Shown here: in pieces, positions 18,387 through 26,392 of the stretch
Layout: every line of letters starts with the position of its first letter
How positions within the stretch are numbered: position 1 is the stretch's first letter
Source of the DNA: Streptomyces malaysiensis subsp. samsunensis
GTDB taxonomy: Bacteria > Actinomycetota > Actinomycetes > Streptomycetales > Streptomycetaceae
NCBI RefSeq assembly: GCF_024519315.1
Contig: NZ_JANIIC010000002.1
Span: forward strand, 124,001 to 188,000
DNA length: 64,000 nt
Direction: 5' to 3'
Program-made: the position numbers and the translations under genes
Notes under the pieces: generated by a model
The model's input: only the letters and a program-made list of their open reading frames with translations
Told to the model about the DNA's origin: nothing
Database searches by the model: none

Positions 18387-19232
18387 ATGTCCGAGACGTT
18401 TTCCGTCAGTTCAGGTCCCGCCGCTCTGCTCGACCCCGACCCCTGTTCGCCGCGCCCCCGGATCGCCCCGCCCGCACCGCCGCACCGCTTCCGCAGCCGT
18501 ATCGGCGTCGACCTCGCCGGTGGCTTCTATCCGGTGCCGCATCGCTATCGGCTTTACCTCTCCGCGAGCTGTCCGCTCTCGCTGCGCGTGTCCATCACCC
18601 TCGATCTGCTCGGGCTGCGGAACACCGTCGCCACCACTCTCCTCGGGCTCCCGGACGACACCCCCGAAGCGTTCGCCGCGCTGCGCGGGGCCTACGAGGC
18701 CACCTGGCACCGATACGGCGGACCGCTGGACGCGCCCGCGCTGTGCGACGGCTGGACCGGACGTGTCGTCAGCAATCACACGCCCGACATCCTGCGCGAT
18801 CTCGCCGGCCATCTGAGCGACCCGGGCGGCGCCGGATCTCCCCGGCTGCGCCCGGCGGCCCTCGCCGCGGACATCGACGCCCTCCGCGAACTCCTCGACG
18901 AGGACATCACCCATGCCGCACGGCAGGCCGGGACGGCGCACGAGCCGGAGTGCCGGGACGCGGCGCTCGAGCGACTGCTGACCGCCCTGGACCGGCTCGA
19001 CCGACAGCTGGCGACCGCGCCGTACGCACTGGGTGACGAGCTGACCGCCGCCGATGTGGACCTGTGGGTGGCCCTCGTCCAGCTCGACACCGAGTACCGG
19101 CCCCTCCTGGACGCCGACGCGGCCGACCGGGTCTCCCGGCACGGGCGGCTGCACGCCTATGTACGGCGGCTGCACGCCCATCCGGCCTTCCACACCACGA
19201 TCCCGGAGGCTCTCCAGGACGAGGTGTCCTGA
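18387..19232 (+). CDS. Glutathione S-transferase-like protein (glutathionyl-hydroquinone reductase family)
   Basis: 281 residues from ATG 18387; the frame is open much further upstream, but that part is the leader/intergenic region. A thioredoxin-fold N-terminal part carries a conserved Cys in SASCPLSLRVSI where family members have CPWAHR. The C-terminal all-helical GST domain includes VVSNHTPDILRDL and LTAADVDLWVALVQLD. Actinomycetes use mycothiol rather than glutathione, so the physiological thiol is uncertain. The upstream leader peptide suggests amino-acid-responsive control. Confidence 0.8.
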   Translation: MSETFSVSSGPAALLDPDPCSPRPRIAPPAPPHRFRSRIGVDLAGGFYPVPHRYRLYLSASCPLSLRVSITLDLLGLRNTVATTLLGLPDDTPEAFAALRGAYEATWHRYGGPLDAPALCDGWTGRVVSNHTPDILRDLAGHLSDPGGAGSPRLRPAALAADIDALRELLDEDITHAARQAGTAHEPECRDAALERLLTALDRLDRQLATAPYALGDELTAADVDLWVALVQLDTEYRPLLDADAADRVSRHGRLHAYVRRLHAHPAFHTTIPEALQDEVS

Positions 19233-19396
19233 GTTTCCGCCCTGGGGTTTCCGCGCCGGCGGTGACCGCCACCGTCGAGGACCCTGGAGGTCACCGCCAC
19301 CGTCGAAGGCGGCCGTAAGCAGCCACCGCCACCAGTCGCCGTAGCAGCCACCGCCGCCAGTCACCGCCGAGGCACCGCCCTGACCTGCGGCTCCGC

Positions 19397-20140
19397 TCAG
19401 GTCAGGGCGGCCCTGGCGTCGCCGAACTCGCCCATCGCCCCGGCCACGATGGCTTCCAGACGGGCATGGTGGGCGCCGCGCCAGTAGACACGCTCGCAGG
19501 CCGTACAGCGGGCGAAGACTTCGTAGGTGCGCCGGGTGCCGTGCTGGAGCCGCTCCCGGACCGCCTCCTTGTCGGCGTCCTCCAGCGGGCCGTTGCAGGC
19601 GGTGCAGCGGGTCCAGGGCGCCAGGCTCGGGGTGAACCGGCCGAGGACGTCCCGCAGTTGCTCATCGGGGCGGTCGCTGTAGACATACGCCCCGGCCCAC
19701 AGCTCACGGCGGCGCAGCAGCCCGCGGTCGCGGGAGAGCAGCACCCGGCGCTGGGTGGCGGAGCGCGCGGCCAGCTCGGGATCGCCGATGTCCTCGCTCT
19801 CGTACGCGGCGTCCACACCCAGCAGCCGCAGCCGGCGCGCGAGCGTGCCCAGATGCACATCGAGCAGGAAGCGCAGCGGCGCGCCCGGCACCCGCTGCGG
19901 GCGGACGACCGGGTGGACCTCCACGGTCTCCCCCGCGCTCGGCACATGCGAGACGGCGGTCTCCTCGCCGTCCACCAGCAGCCTGCCGACCTCGGTGAGC
20001 GGGACCCCGAGCGACTCGACGACATGGCCGAGAGTCGAAGCGCCGTCGGTGACGACGGCCGTCCAGGGGCGGCGGCGCTCAGGGACGGTGAAGAACCGCA
20101 GTTCAGGGGCGAGGCTGAGGTGGATCTCGGGTCCGTTCAC
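19397..20140 (-). CDS. Mut7-C RNase-like protein with ubiquitin-like N-terminus
   Basis: 247 residues from GTG 20138-20140. Residues ~1-90 form the Mut7-C ubiquitin-like domain and ~95-245 the PIN-related Mut7-C domain (FLLDVHLGTLARRLRLLGVD, LLSRDRGLL). A zinc ribbon has two cysteine pairs, CTACNGPL and CTACERVYWRG. Family role is predicted RNA hydrolysis, not experimentally defined. The longer open frame to 20386 overlaps the next gene and was not used. Confidence 0.85.
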   Translation of the reverse strand: MNGPEIHLSLAPELRFFTVPERRRPWTAVVTDGASTLGHVVESLGVPLTEVGRLLVDGEETAVSHVPSAGETVEVHPVVRPQRVPGAPLRFLLDVHLGTLARRLRLLGVDAAYESEDIGDPELAARSATQRRVLLSRDRGLLRRRELWAGAYVYSDRPDEQLRDVLGRFTPSLAPWTRCTACNGPLEDADKEAVRERLQHGTRRTYEVFARCTACERVYWRGAHHARLEAIVAGAMGEFGDARAALT

Positions 20141-20282
20141 ACCGCCAGCATGCCAGGCGCGCCCGGCTCGGGGCGATGGCGTTTCCGGTCCGGCCCCCGG
20201 CTTGACGATCATGAAAGCGGACCGTCGGCGGGAACCACCGGGGGCGGCGGGCCAAGCGGCCCGTACGCTCGTCGTCCGGGCG

Positions 20283-21143
20283 TCAGCCGGCCGGTGGGTC
20301 CGCCTTGGCGCGGTCGCGGTGTCTCTTGCGGCGCCATGCCACCATCCGCAGATAGTCCTCGTGCAGCACTCGCCCGACGAGCGCACCGCCGAAGACCACG
20401 AAGCCGACGCCGACCAGCCAGGACTGGACGACCAGGACGGTGCCGACCGGACCGTAGGAGACCGTGCTGGAGGCGATCAGCGGGGAGAACACCAGCTGGG
20501 AGAAGACCCGCAGCCCCAGCAGCCCGACGCCGGTGGCCAGCGCGCCGGGCAGCAGGGCGCCCCAGCTGATCCGCCCGCCGAGCAGCAGATGCTGCGACCA
20601 CCAGAAGAACAGCACCGTGCCCACCACCGCCACCAGGACCCGGGAGAGACCGGGCACCAGATGGGCGGAGAGCAGCAGGTAGCAGATCAGCACCACGAGC
20701 CACACCAGATGGCGCCAGACGGTGTGCCAGCGGCCGGCCGGAAGCTCCCACACCTTCTCGTAGCCGACCTGGAGCACCGTGCCGAAGCGCAGCCCGAAGA
20801 TGGCGAGCGTCGCCAGACCGAAGGCGGTGGTGGACTCCAGCGCCTGCTTGGGCGGGGCGAACAGCCGCTGCACCTCGTCCCGCGAGGTCGGGGAGAGTCC
20901 GAGGCCCTCGCCCAGCCACTGGGCGAATCCCAGCCGGTTCACCGGGTCGGCCGCGGCCACCACGATCAGCAGGGGCACCAGGGTGAGAAAGCCCAGGGCG
21001 GCGAAGCCCATCGCGCGGTGCAGCAGCTCGAATTCACTGCCCCGCCGCCAGCCGCGTCCGAGTGCCGACCGGTGGAACGCGCCCTCCAGCCGCCGCCACC
21101 ATCTGGGCCCCCGGGAGCCGGACGCGGACCGATTCTCGGACAT
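20283..21143 (-). CDS. YihY/BrkB-family membrane protein
   Basis: 286 residues with about six membrane helices and the YihY core motif near VLVVQSWLVGVGFVVFGGAL. ATG 21143 (MSENRSASG) is preferred to GTG 21149 two codons earlier. Function in the family is not firmly established; transport or envelope roles have been proposed. Confidence 0.82.
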   Translation of the reverse strand: MSENRSASGSRGPRWWRRLEGAFHRSALGRGWRRGSEFELLHRAMGFAALGFLTLVPLLIVVAAADPVNRLGFAQWLGEGLGLSPTSRDEVQRLFAPPKQALESTTAFGLATLAIFGLRFGTVLQVGYEKVWELPAGRWHTVWRHLVWLVVLICYLLLSAHLVPGLSRVLVAVVGTVLFFWWSQHLLLGGRISWGALLPGALATGVGLLGLRVFSQLVFSPLIASSTVSYGPVGTVLVVQSWLVGVGFVVFGGALVGRVLHEDYLRMVAWRRKRHRDRAKADPPAG

Positions 21144-21281
21144 ACCCACTCCCCTACCCGCGCCACCGGCTCGACCTGGGCAGTGCCGTCCAGGCTACTC
21201 GGGGTGGTGACGTTCCGCCGGGAGCTCGCCCGGGGCACCCATGCGGTGTCCCGGCGGCCGTGCGAGCCCGCTGGGCGGGCC

Positions 21282-22247
21282 TCACGCCGTGGCCATGACC
21301 GGGGCTCCGCTGTCCGCGTCGATGACGCTGACCCGGACGGCGGGCTCACGCACCGTGTCCAGGCTGGCCGCGGCGTCCATCGCGAAGAGCACCAGAACGG
21401 GCCTCGCGGCCGTGCCGCCCCCGTACACCCCGGCGAACTGGAGGATGCGCCAGCCGCCGTCGTCCCAGTGGTCCATCAGAGCGGAGCGCACCACGCGGGA
21501 GACGCTCTGCCAGGCGCGGGAGCGCTCCAGCAGTTCGACGGTCGCGGCGACCGGGACCGCCGTCCGCGCTCCGGCCGCGGTGAGCGGCACCGGTGGCGGG
21601 GCTCCGGCCGCATCGGGCGGCACGGCCACCTGCGTGGTCGCAGGCGTGGTCGCAGGCGCCACCGCCGTGGCCGTCGCCGTCGCGGCGAGCGGATGTCCGG
21701 CGATCCGCAGCCGCAGCCGGCGCAGCGGCATTCGCCAGCGGCGCTCCGGATTGGCGGAGAGGGCGGTCAGGACCACCGCCGCGGCCAGGACCAGGCACGC
21801 CGCCGCGGCCGGATGGCGGGCCGCCGCGGTCCACCAGGGCTGCCGCGCCAGGGCCGCCGCGGCACCGCCCGCGAGAACCGCGGCGGCGCGGGCGAAGGCG
21901 CGCCAGGTGAGGGGCGCCTCCTGCCGCGCCGTACAGCCGCAGGAGGAGCCGGGCGCGGCGGCGCGGGCGTAGCCGAGATAGCCGAGGAAGCCCGCGCCGA
22001 GGAGGGCGGCCGCCGCTCCCGGGAGCGGGGTGGTGGGCGGCGCCAGCAGTGCGGCGGCGAGGAGGAGTTCGACCGCGCCGAGGACGCGGAGGACGAGCGC
22101 GGCCCGGCCGCCGTCGCGCAGCAGCCGCGCGAGCGCGGTACGGGGCGCCTGCCGGGCGGTGCCCCGGCCGAACAGCTTGCCGGCCCCCGCCGGTCCGAGC
22201 ACCCCGGCGAGCACCAGCGGGGCGAGGTCGCGGGCCAGGGCGCTCAC
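21282..22247 (-). CDS. MauE/DoxX-like redox-associated membrane protein with extended C-terminus
   Basis: 321 residues from GTG 22247, with a GGGAGG ribosome site. The N-terminal half has four or five membrane helices and the CxC motif (SSCGCTAR) characteristic of MauE, which supports disulfide formation in methylamine dehydrogenase. Residues ~190-320 are an Ala/Pro-rich linker and a soluble domain of unknown type. The start overlaps the preceding stop (GTGA), making it the last gene of a three-gene operon with the Tat-signal protein and the cysteine-rich protein. A role as disulfide-relay partner is inferred. Confidence 0.75.
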   Translation of the reverse strand: MSALARDLAPLVLAGVLGPAGAGKLFGRGTARQAPRTALARLLRDGGRAALVLRVLGAVELLLAAALLAPPTTPLPGAAAALLGAGFLGYLGYARAAAPGSSCGCTARQEAPLTWRAFARAAAVLAGGAAAALARQPWWTAAARHPAAAACLVLAAAVVLTALSANPERRWRMPLRRLRLRIAGHPLAATATATAVAPATTPATTQVAVPPDAAGAPPPVPLTAAGARTAVPVAATVELLERSRAWQSVSRVVRSALMDHWDDGGWRILQFAGVYGGGTAARPVLVLFAMDAAASLDTVREPAVRVSVIDADSGAPVMATA

Positions 22248-22966
22248 CGCCGCCTCCCCGCACCGGGCGCGACCGCGACCCGTACGAGGTCCACCGAGCC
22301 GTCGGACGGCCGCCACGCGCCCAGGACCTGGGCGCTCTGTCCGATGGTGAGCCGGGACAGATCGGCGGTCGGCGAGGCGTCGCCGTACGCGGCGCTGGTC
22401 CTCTCCGCCATGAGGTTGCCGATGATCTCGTGCTGCCCGTGGGCGAGATGCAGCCGGGTCCTCTCGATGCCGCGGATGGTGGCGTGGAGGTTGACGATGT
22501 TGACCCACACCGCGTCGGTGGCGAGGGTGCCGTCGGGCAGCGGGAGGCCGCGGGCGTAGAGTCCGTCGCCGGTCTCGATGTCGGCCGCGGTGGTGGCCCG
22601 GCCCTTCCAGACGCTGGTGGCGCCCGTGATCCGCACCCGGGAGTGGTCGCCGTAGGAGCCCGCGACCTCCAGGACGTCGCCGTTGATCGCGGCGATCCGC
22701 CCCTCGGCGAAGGCGCTCTCGGCGACCGCGGGGTCCAGGGGGCGTATGGGCGCGGCGAAGGCGGCGTCGGCGTCCACGGCGCCCAGGGCTGTCGCCCCGA
22801 TGACTCCGGTGGTTCCGGTGGCTCCGGCGACTCGGGTGCCGAGGACTCCCGTGCTCAGGGCGCTCGCGCTCAGCGCTCCCGTGCCGATGACGGTGGCGCC
22901 GCGGAGGGCGGCGGCGGTGAGGAAGCGACGGCGGGCGAGGGTGTCGCCGGTTCGGTACGCGCTCAT
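22244..22966 (-). CDS. Secreted protein with Tat signal, operon partner of the Cys-rich protein
   Basis: 240 residues. The N-terminus has a twin-arginine motif (ARRRFLTAAAL) and a hydrophobic stretch ending near residue 70, so Tat export is predicted. The mature part has beta-rich segments (GRIAAINGDVLEVAGSYGDH, TIGQSAQVLGAW) resembling DUF5666-type OB-like repeats. Stop overlaps the MauE-like start, and the Cys-rich gene ends 13 bp upstream. Specific function unknown. Confidence 0.72.
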   Translation of the reverse strand: MSAYRTGDTLARRRFLTAAALRGATVIGTGALSASALSTGVLGTRVAGATGTTGVIGATALGAVDADAAFAAPIRPLDPAVAESAFAEGRIAAINGDVLEVAGSYGDHSRVRITGATSVWKGRATTAADIETGDGLYARGLPLPDGTLATDAVWVNIVNLHATIRGIERTRLHLAHGQHEIIGNLMAERTSAAYGDASPTADLSRLTIGQSAQVLGAWRPSDGSVDLVRVAVAPGAGRRR

Positions 22967-22979
22967 GGCCTGGCCCGCC

Positions 22980-23402
22980 TCATTCGAAGATGGAGACCGG
23001 CAGGGTGCCGGTGCTCAGGCTGCCGATGGCGGAGAAGGCGGCGGGGGTGAGGTCGATGACCCGGTTGGTACGGCAGACCCCGTCGCAGCAGGTGGACTCG
23101 GAGCAGAAGCTACGGGTGCGCGGGCCGCAGTCGGTGACGGTGACGCAGACGCTCGCGCCCGAGCAGTCGTGGCGCACCTTCATCTCCGAGCCGCAGCCGC
23201 GCCGGGGTATGTCCTCGCCGCACAGGTCCGGCCGGGTGATGTCCCAGCACGCCTTGGAGGCGTTGGGCCAGGCGGCGTGCAGGGCGCTGGAGCGGCAGGT
23301 GCCGCACGCGCCGCCGCCCGTCGTGGCGCACGGACCCCAGGAGTTGCCACAACAGAACCAGGTGGCCTCGCCGTTCCAGAGCTTGGTCGATCCGCACGCC
23401 AT
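22980..23402 (-). CDS. Small protein with 16 cysteines and an RlpA-like double-psi barrel
   Basis: 140 residues from ATG 23402 with a GGGAGG ribosome site. Sixteen cysteines (11%) are spread through the chain, including WFCCGNSWGPC and STCCDGVC. The order of motifs (GEATWFCC, GACGTC, SALHAAWP, VTVTDCGPR, VIDLTPAAFSAIGSLSTGTL) follows the double-psi beta-barrel of RlpA/barwin/expansin proteins. No signal peptide is visible, although its content suggests an oxidising compartment. Export together with the Tat-signal partner encoded next door would resolve this; that is inference. Confidence 0.75.
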   Translation of the reverse strand: MACGSTKLWNGEATWFCCGNSWGPCATTGGGACGTCRSSALHAAWPNASKACWDITRPDLCGEDIPRRGCGSEMKVRHDCSGASVCVTVTDCGPRTRSFCSESTCCDGVCRTNRVIDLTPAAFSAIGSLSTGTLPVSIFE

Positions 23403-23554
23403 GGCGCTGTCCTCCCGGCTTGGGTCAGGCCCTCGGAGCAGCACCATCATCTGCGGGGCCTGGCCCGGTCGCCACGGGAAGGGGTCCGGTCGGAGTCCTC
23501 ACAACCGCTCGACGATGCGTAGGACTCCGTCCGGCGAGCCGGTGGTCAAGGCCC

Positions 23555-24712
23555 TCACAACCGCTCGACGACCGTCACATTCGCCTGGCCGCCACCCTCA
23601 CACATGGTCTGGAGCCCGTAGCGGCCGCCGGTGCGCTCCAGTTCGTGCAGGAGTGTCGTCATCAGCTTGGCGCCGGTGGCACCGAGCGGGTGGCCCAGGG
23701 CGATGGCGCCGCCGTTGACATTGACCCGCTCGGGGTCGGCGCCGGTCTCCTTCAGCCAGGCCAGCACGACGGGGGCGAACGCCTCGTTGATCTCGACCAG
23801 GTCGATGTCGCCGATGGTCAGCCCGGTCTTCTTCAGCGCGTGCGCGGTCGCCGGGATGGGCGCGGACAGCATCCGGATCGGGTCCTCGCCACGTACCGAC
23901 AGATGGTGCACCCGGGCGCGCGGGGTCAAACCGTGCTCCCTCACCGCCTGTTCGGAGGCGAGCAGCAGGGCCGCGGCGCCGTCGGAGACCTGCGAGGAGA
24001 GCGCGGCGGTGAGCCGTCCGCCCTCGATGATCGGCTTGAGGGCGGCCATCTTCTCCAGGCTGGTGTCCCGGCGCGGCCCCTCGTCCACCAGGACGTCCCG
24101 GAACGGGACCACCTCGCGGTCGAAGCGGCCCTCGTCAATGGCGCGCAGCGCCCGCCGGTGCGAGCCCAGGGCGAACTCCTCCATGGCCTCGCGGGTGATG
24201 CCCCACTTCTCAGCTATCAGCTCGGCTCCGTAGAACTGGCTGACCGGCCGGTCGCCGTAGCGCGCCCGCCACCCCTCGGAGCCCGCGAAGGGGCCTTCGG
24301 TCAGCCCCAGGGGCTCGGACGCCTGACGGCTGGCGAAGCCGATGGGCACCATCGACATGTTCTGCACCCCGCCCGCGACCACCAGGTCCTGGGTGCCGGA
24401 GAGCACCGCCTGCGCGGCGAAGTGCAGGGCCTGCTGCGAGGAGCCGCACTGCCGGTCGACGGTCACGCCCGGGACCTCCTCCGGGAGCCCGGCGGCCAGC
24501 CAGCAGGTGCGCGCGATGTCCCCGGCCTGCGGGCCCACGGTGTCCAGACAGCCGAAGACGACGTCCTCGACGGCGGCCGGATCGGCGCCCGAGCGCTCCA
24601 TCAGCGTACGCAGGATGTGTGCGCCGAGGTCGGCGGGGTGGACGGAGGCGAACCCGCCCTTCCGCCGGCCCACCGGCGTCCTTACCGCTTCGACGATGTA
24701 TGCCTCGGGCAT
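23555..24712 (-). CDS. Thiolase (acetyl-CoA acyltransferase)
   Basis: 385 residues. Nucleophile Cys in DRQCGSSQQALH, His in GHPLGATGA and second Cys in TMCEGGGQANV are all present. Catalyses thiolytic cleavage of 3-ketoacyl-CoA or the reverse condensation. Its position beside a TetR regulator, SDR and acyl-CoA dehydrogenases points to acyl-CoA degradation, with the exact chain unknown. Confidence 0.92.
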   Translation of the reverse strand: MPEAYIVEAVRTPVGRRKGGFASVHPADLGAHILRTLMERSGADPAAVEDVVFGCLDTVGPQAGDIARTCWLAAGLPEEVPGVTVDRQCGSSQQALHFAAQAVLSGTQDLVVAGGVQNMSMVPIGFASRQASEPLGLTEGPFAGSEGWRARYGDRPVSQFYGAELIAEKWGITREAMEEFALGSHRRALRAIDEGRFDREVVPFRDVLVDEGPRRDTSLEKMAALKPIIEGGRLTAALSSQVSDGAAALLLASEQAVREHGLTPRARVHHLSVRGEDPIRMLSAPIPATAHALKKTGLTIGDIDLVEINEAFAPVVLAWLKETGADPERVNVNGGAIALGHPLGATGAKLMTTLLHELERTGGRYGLQTMCEGGGQANVTVVERL

Positions 24713-24747
24713 GGCAGCTCCTTGAGGTCCCTCAGGTCATGACGGTC

Positions 24748-25518
24748 TTACGGTCGTTCTCGCTCTGCCGGCCGTTCTCGCTCTGCCGGCCGTTCTCGCT
24801 CTGCTTGTGCTTCTCGCTCTGCTCGTGGTTTTCGCTCTGCTCGTGGTTTTCGCTCTGCTCGTGGTTCTCGCGGAGTGATGCCGTCCAGGACCATCGACAG
24901 GTACTGGCGGGCGATCTCCTCCGGGCTGTGCTGTCCGCCCGGCCGGTACCACGAGGCGGCGACCCATACGGTGTCGCGCAGAAAGCGGTACGCCAGCCGG
25001 ATGTCGAGGTCGGCGCGGAAGACCCCCTCGGCCACGCCGCGCTCCAGCGTGCCCAGCCACGCCCGCTCGAACCTCCGCTGCGACTCGGTGAGATAGCCGA
25101 AGCGCGGTTGCGCGGACAGGTGTTTGGACTCCTTCTGGTAGATCGCGACGGCGGCGCGGTGCCGGTCGATCTCCCGGAAGGACTCGGTGACCAGTGCCTC
25201 GACGGTCTCCCGGGGGCCGAGTCCGGCGCCGAGCACCGCCTCGTACCCGGCCCAGAGCTCGTCCAGGAAGGTGGAGAGGATCTCGTCGACCATCGACTCC
25301 TTGGAGTCGAAGTGGTAGTAGAGGCTACCCGCGAGCATCCCCGCCTCGTCCGCGATCCGGCGGACGGTGGTCGCGTTGTAGCCCTGCGCGGCGAAGACCT
25401 CCGCCGCGGTCGAGAGCAGTTCGCGCCGCCGCTCGGGGGACGGGCTCACGGTCGTCTTCTTCTCGCTGTTCTTCGCACTGTTTCCGGTGGAAGCGCGGCT
25501 CCTGGTGGAATTCGGCAC
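24748..25518 (-). CDS. TetR-family regulator (KstR2-like) with repeat-built charged tail
   Basis: 256 residues. The TetR helix-turn-helix spans ~residues 30-75 (AAEVFAAQGYNATTVRRIAD, GSLYYHFDSKESM), followed by a ligand domain like those of acyl-CoA-sensing KstR2 relatives. The last ~38 residues are six-residue repeats of the PRAERK/PAERER type encoded by 18-bp DNA repeats (24758-24872), absent from normal family members. It probably controls the flanking thiolase, SDR and acyl-CoA dehydrogenase genes; a candidate operator is at 26336-26355. Confidence 0.87.
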   Translation of the reverse strand: MPNSTRSRASTGNSAKNSEKKTTVSPSPERRRELLSTAAEVFAAQGYNATTVRRIADEAGMLAGSLYYHFDSKESMVDEILSTFLDELWAGYEAVLGAGLGPRETVEALVTESFREIDRHRAAVAIYQKESKHLSAQPRFGYLTESQRRFERAWLGTLERGVAEGVFRADLDIRLAYRFLRDTVWVAASWYRPGGQHSPEEIARQYLSMVLDGITPREPRAERKPRAERKPRAEREAQAERERPAERERPAERERP

Positions 25519-25533
25519 GTTCTCATTCTCGCC

Positions 25534-26319
25534 TCATGCGTGCTGGCTGCTCACGGACACCGTCTCGCCCGTCATGTACGAGGAGTAGCCGCTGGCCAGG
25601 AAGACGATGACGTTGGCCACCTCCCAGGGCTCGGCGTACCGGCCGAACGCCTCGCGCTCGGTGAGCTCGGCCAGCAGTTCGGGGGTGGTGACCTTCGCCA
25701 GATGCGGATGCATGGCCAGGCTGGGCGAGACCGCGTTGACCCGCACCCGGTACCCGGCGGCCTCGACCGCGGCGCAGCGGGTGAGCGCCATGACGCCCGC
25801 CTTGGCCGCCGCGTAGTGGGCCTGGCCGGCCTGGGCGCGCCAGCCGACGACCGAGGCGTTGTTGACCACGACCCCGCCGTGGCCGCCGGCCTTCATCCGG
25901 CGCAGCGCGGCGCGGGTACAGCGGAAGGTGCCGTTCAGGGTGACGTCGATGACCTTGTCCCACTGCTCGTCGGTCATCTCGATCAGCAGGGCGGTGCCGC
26001 CGAGCCCGGCGTTGTTGACCACCGCGTCCAGCCGTCCGTGGCGCTCCTCGGCGAGGTCGTACAGCGCGGCGATCTGCGCCTCGTCGGTCACATCGCTGAC
26101 GCATCCGGCGACCCGCTCCTCGCCGAACTCCCCCGCGAGCGCGGCCACCGTCTCCTTGAGACGGCGCCCATGGGCGTCGCCGAGGACGACACGCGCGCCC
26201 TCCTCCAGGAACCGGCGGGCCGTGGCGCCGCCGATTCCGGCGCCCGCGGCGGCGGTGATGACGGCCGTGCGACCGGTGAGGAGGCCGTGGCCGGGGACGT
26301 ACGGCGCCTTGTTGTCCAT
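25534..26319 (-). CDS. Short-chain dehydrogenase/reductase
   Basis: 261 residues from ATG 26319. The cofactor motif is TAAAGAGIGGATARR, with NNAG in VVNNAGLGG and the catalytic Ser/Tyr/Lys in NNASVVGW and HYAAAKAG. Fifteen bases separate its stop from the TetR start, and it is divergent from the acyl-CoA dehydrogenases. Likely a 3-hydroxyacyl-CoA or ring-alcohol dehydrogenase in the same acyl-CoA pathway. Substrate not deducible. Confidence 0.9.
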   Translation of the reverse strand: MDNKAPYVPGHGLLTGRTAVITAAAGAGIGGATARRFLEEGARVVLGDAHGRRLKETVAALAGEFGEERVAGCVSDVTDEAQIAALYDLAEERHGRLDAVVNNAGLGGTALLIEMTDEQWDKVIDVTLNGTFRCTRAALRRMKAGGHGGVVVNNASVVGWRAQAGQAHYAAAKAGVMALTRCAAVEAAGYRVRVNAVSPSLAMHPHLAKVTTPELLAELTEREAFGRYAEPWEVANVIVFLASGYSSYMTGETVSVSSQHA

Positions 26320-26335
26320 CACAACGCCACGGTAA

Positions 26336-26355
26336 CCTACCAAACACTTGTTAGG
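26336..26355. promoter_or_regulatory. Imperfect 20-bp palindrome, candidate TetR operator
   Basis: CCTACCAAACACTTGTTAGG reads CCTAxCAA-N4-TTGxTAGG and lies between the divergent SDR and acyl-CoA dehydrogenase starts, 17 and 38 bp from them. Size and symmetry suit a TetR dimer. The adjacent KstR2-like regulator is the obvious candidate. Confidence 0.65.
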
Positions 26356-26392
26356 GAAGCGTCCGATGGCGGGACGGAGGGGGAGGCGTCCG

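Noticed and set aside
20209..20919. Alternative minus-strand frame over the YihY gene
   Set aside because: Composition is shadow-like; the overlapping frame gives a clear multi-helix YihY protein.
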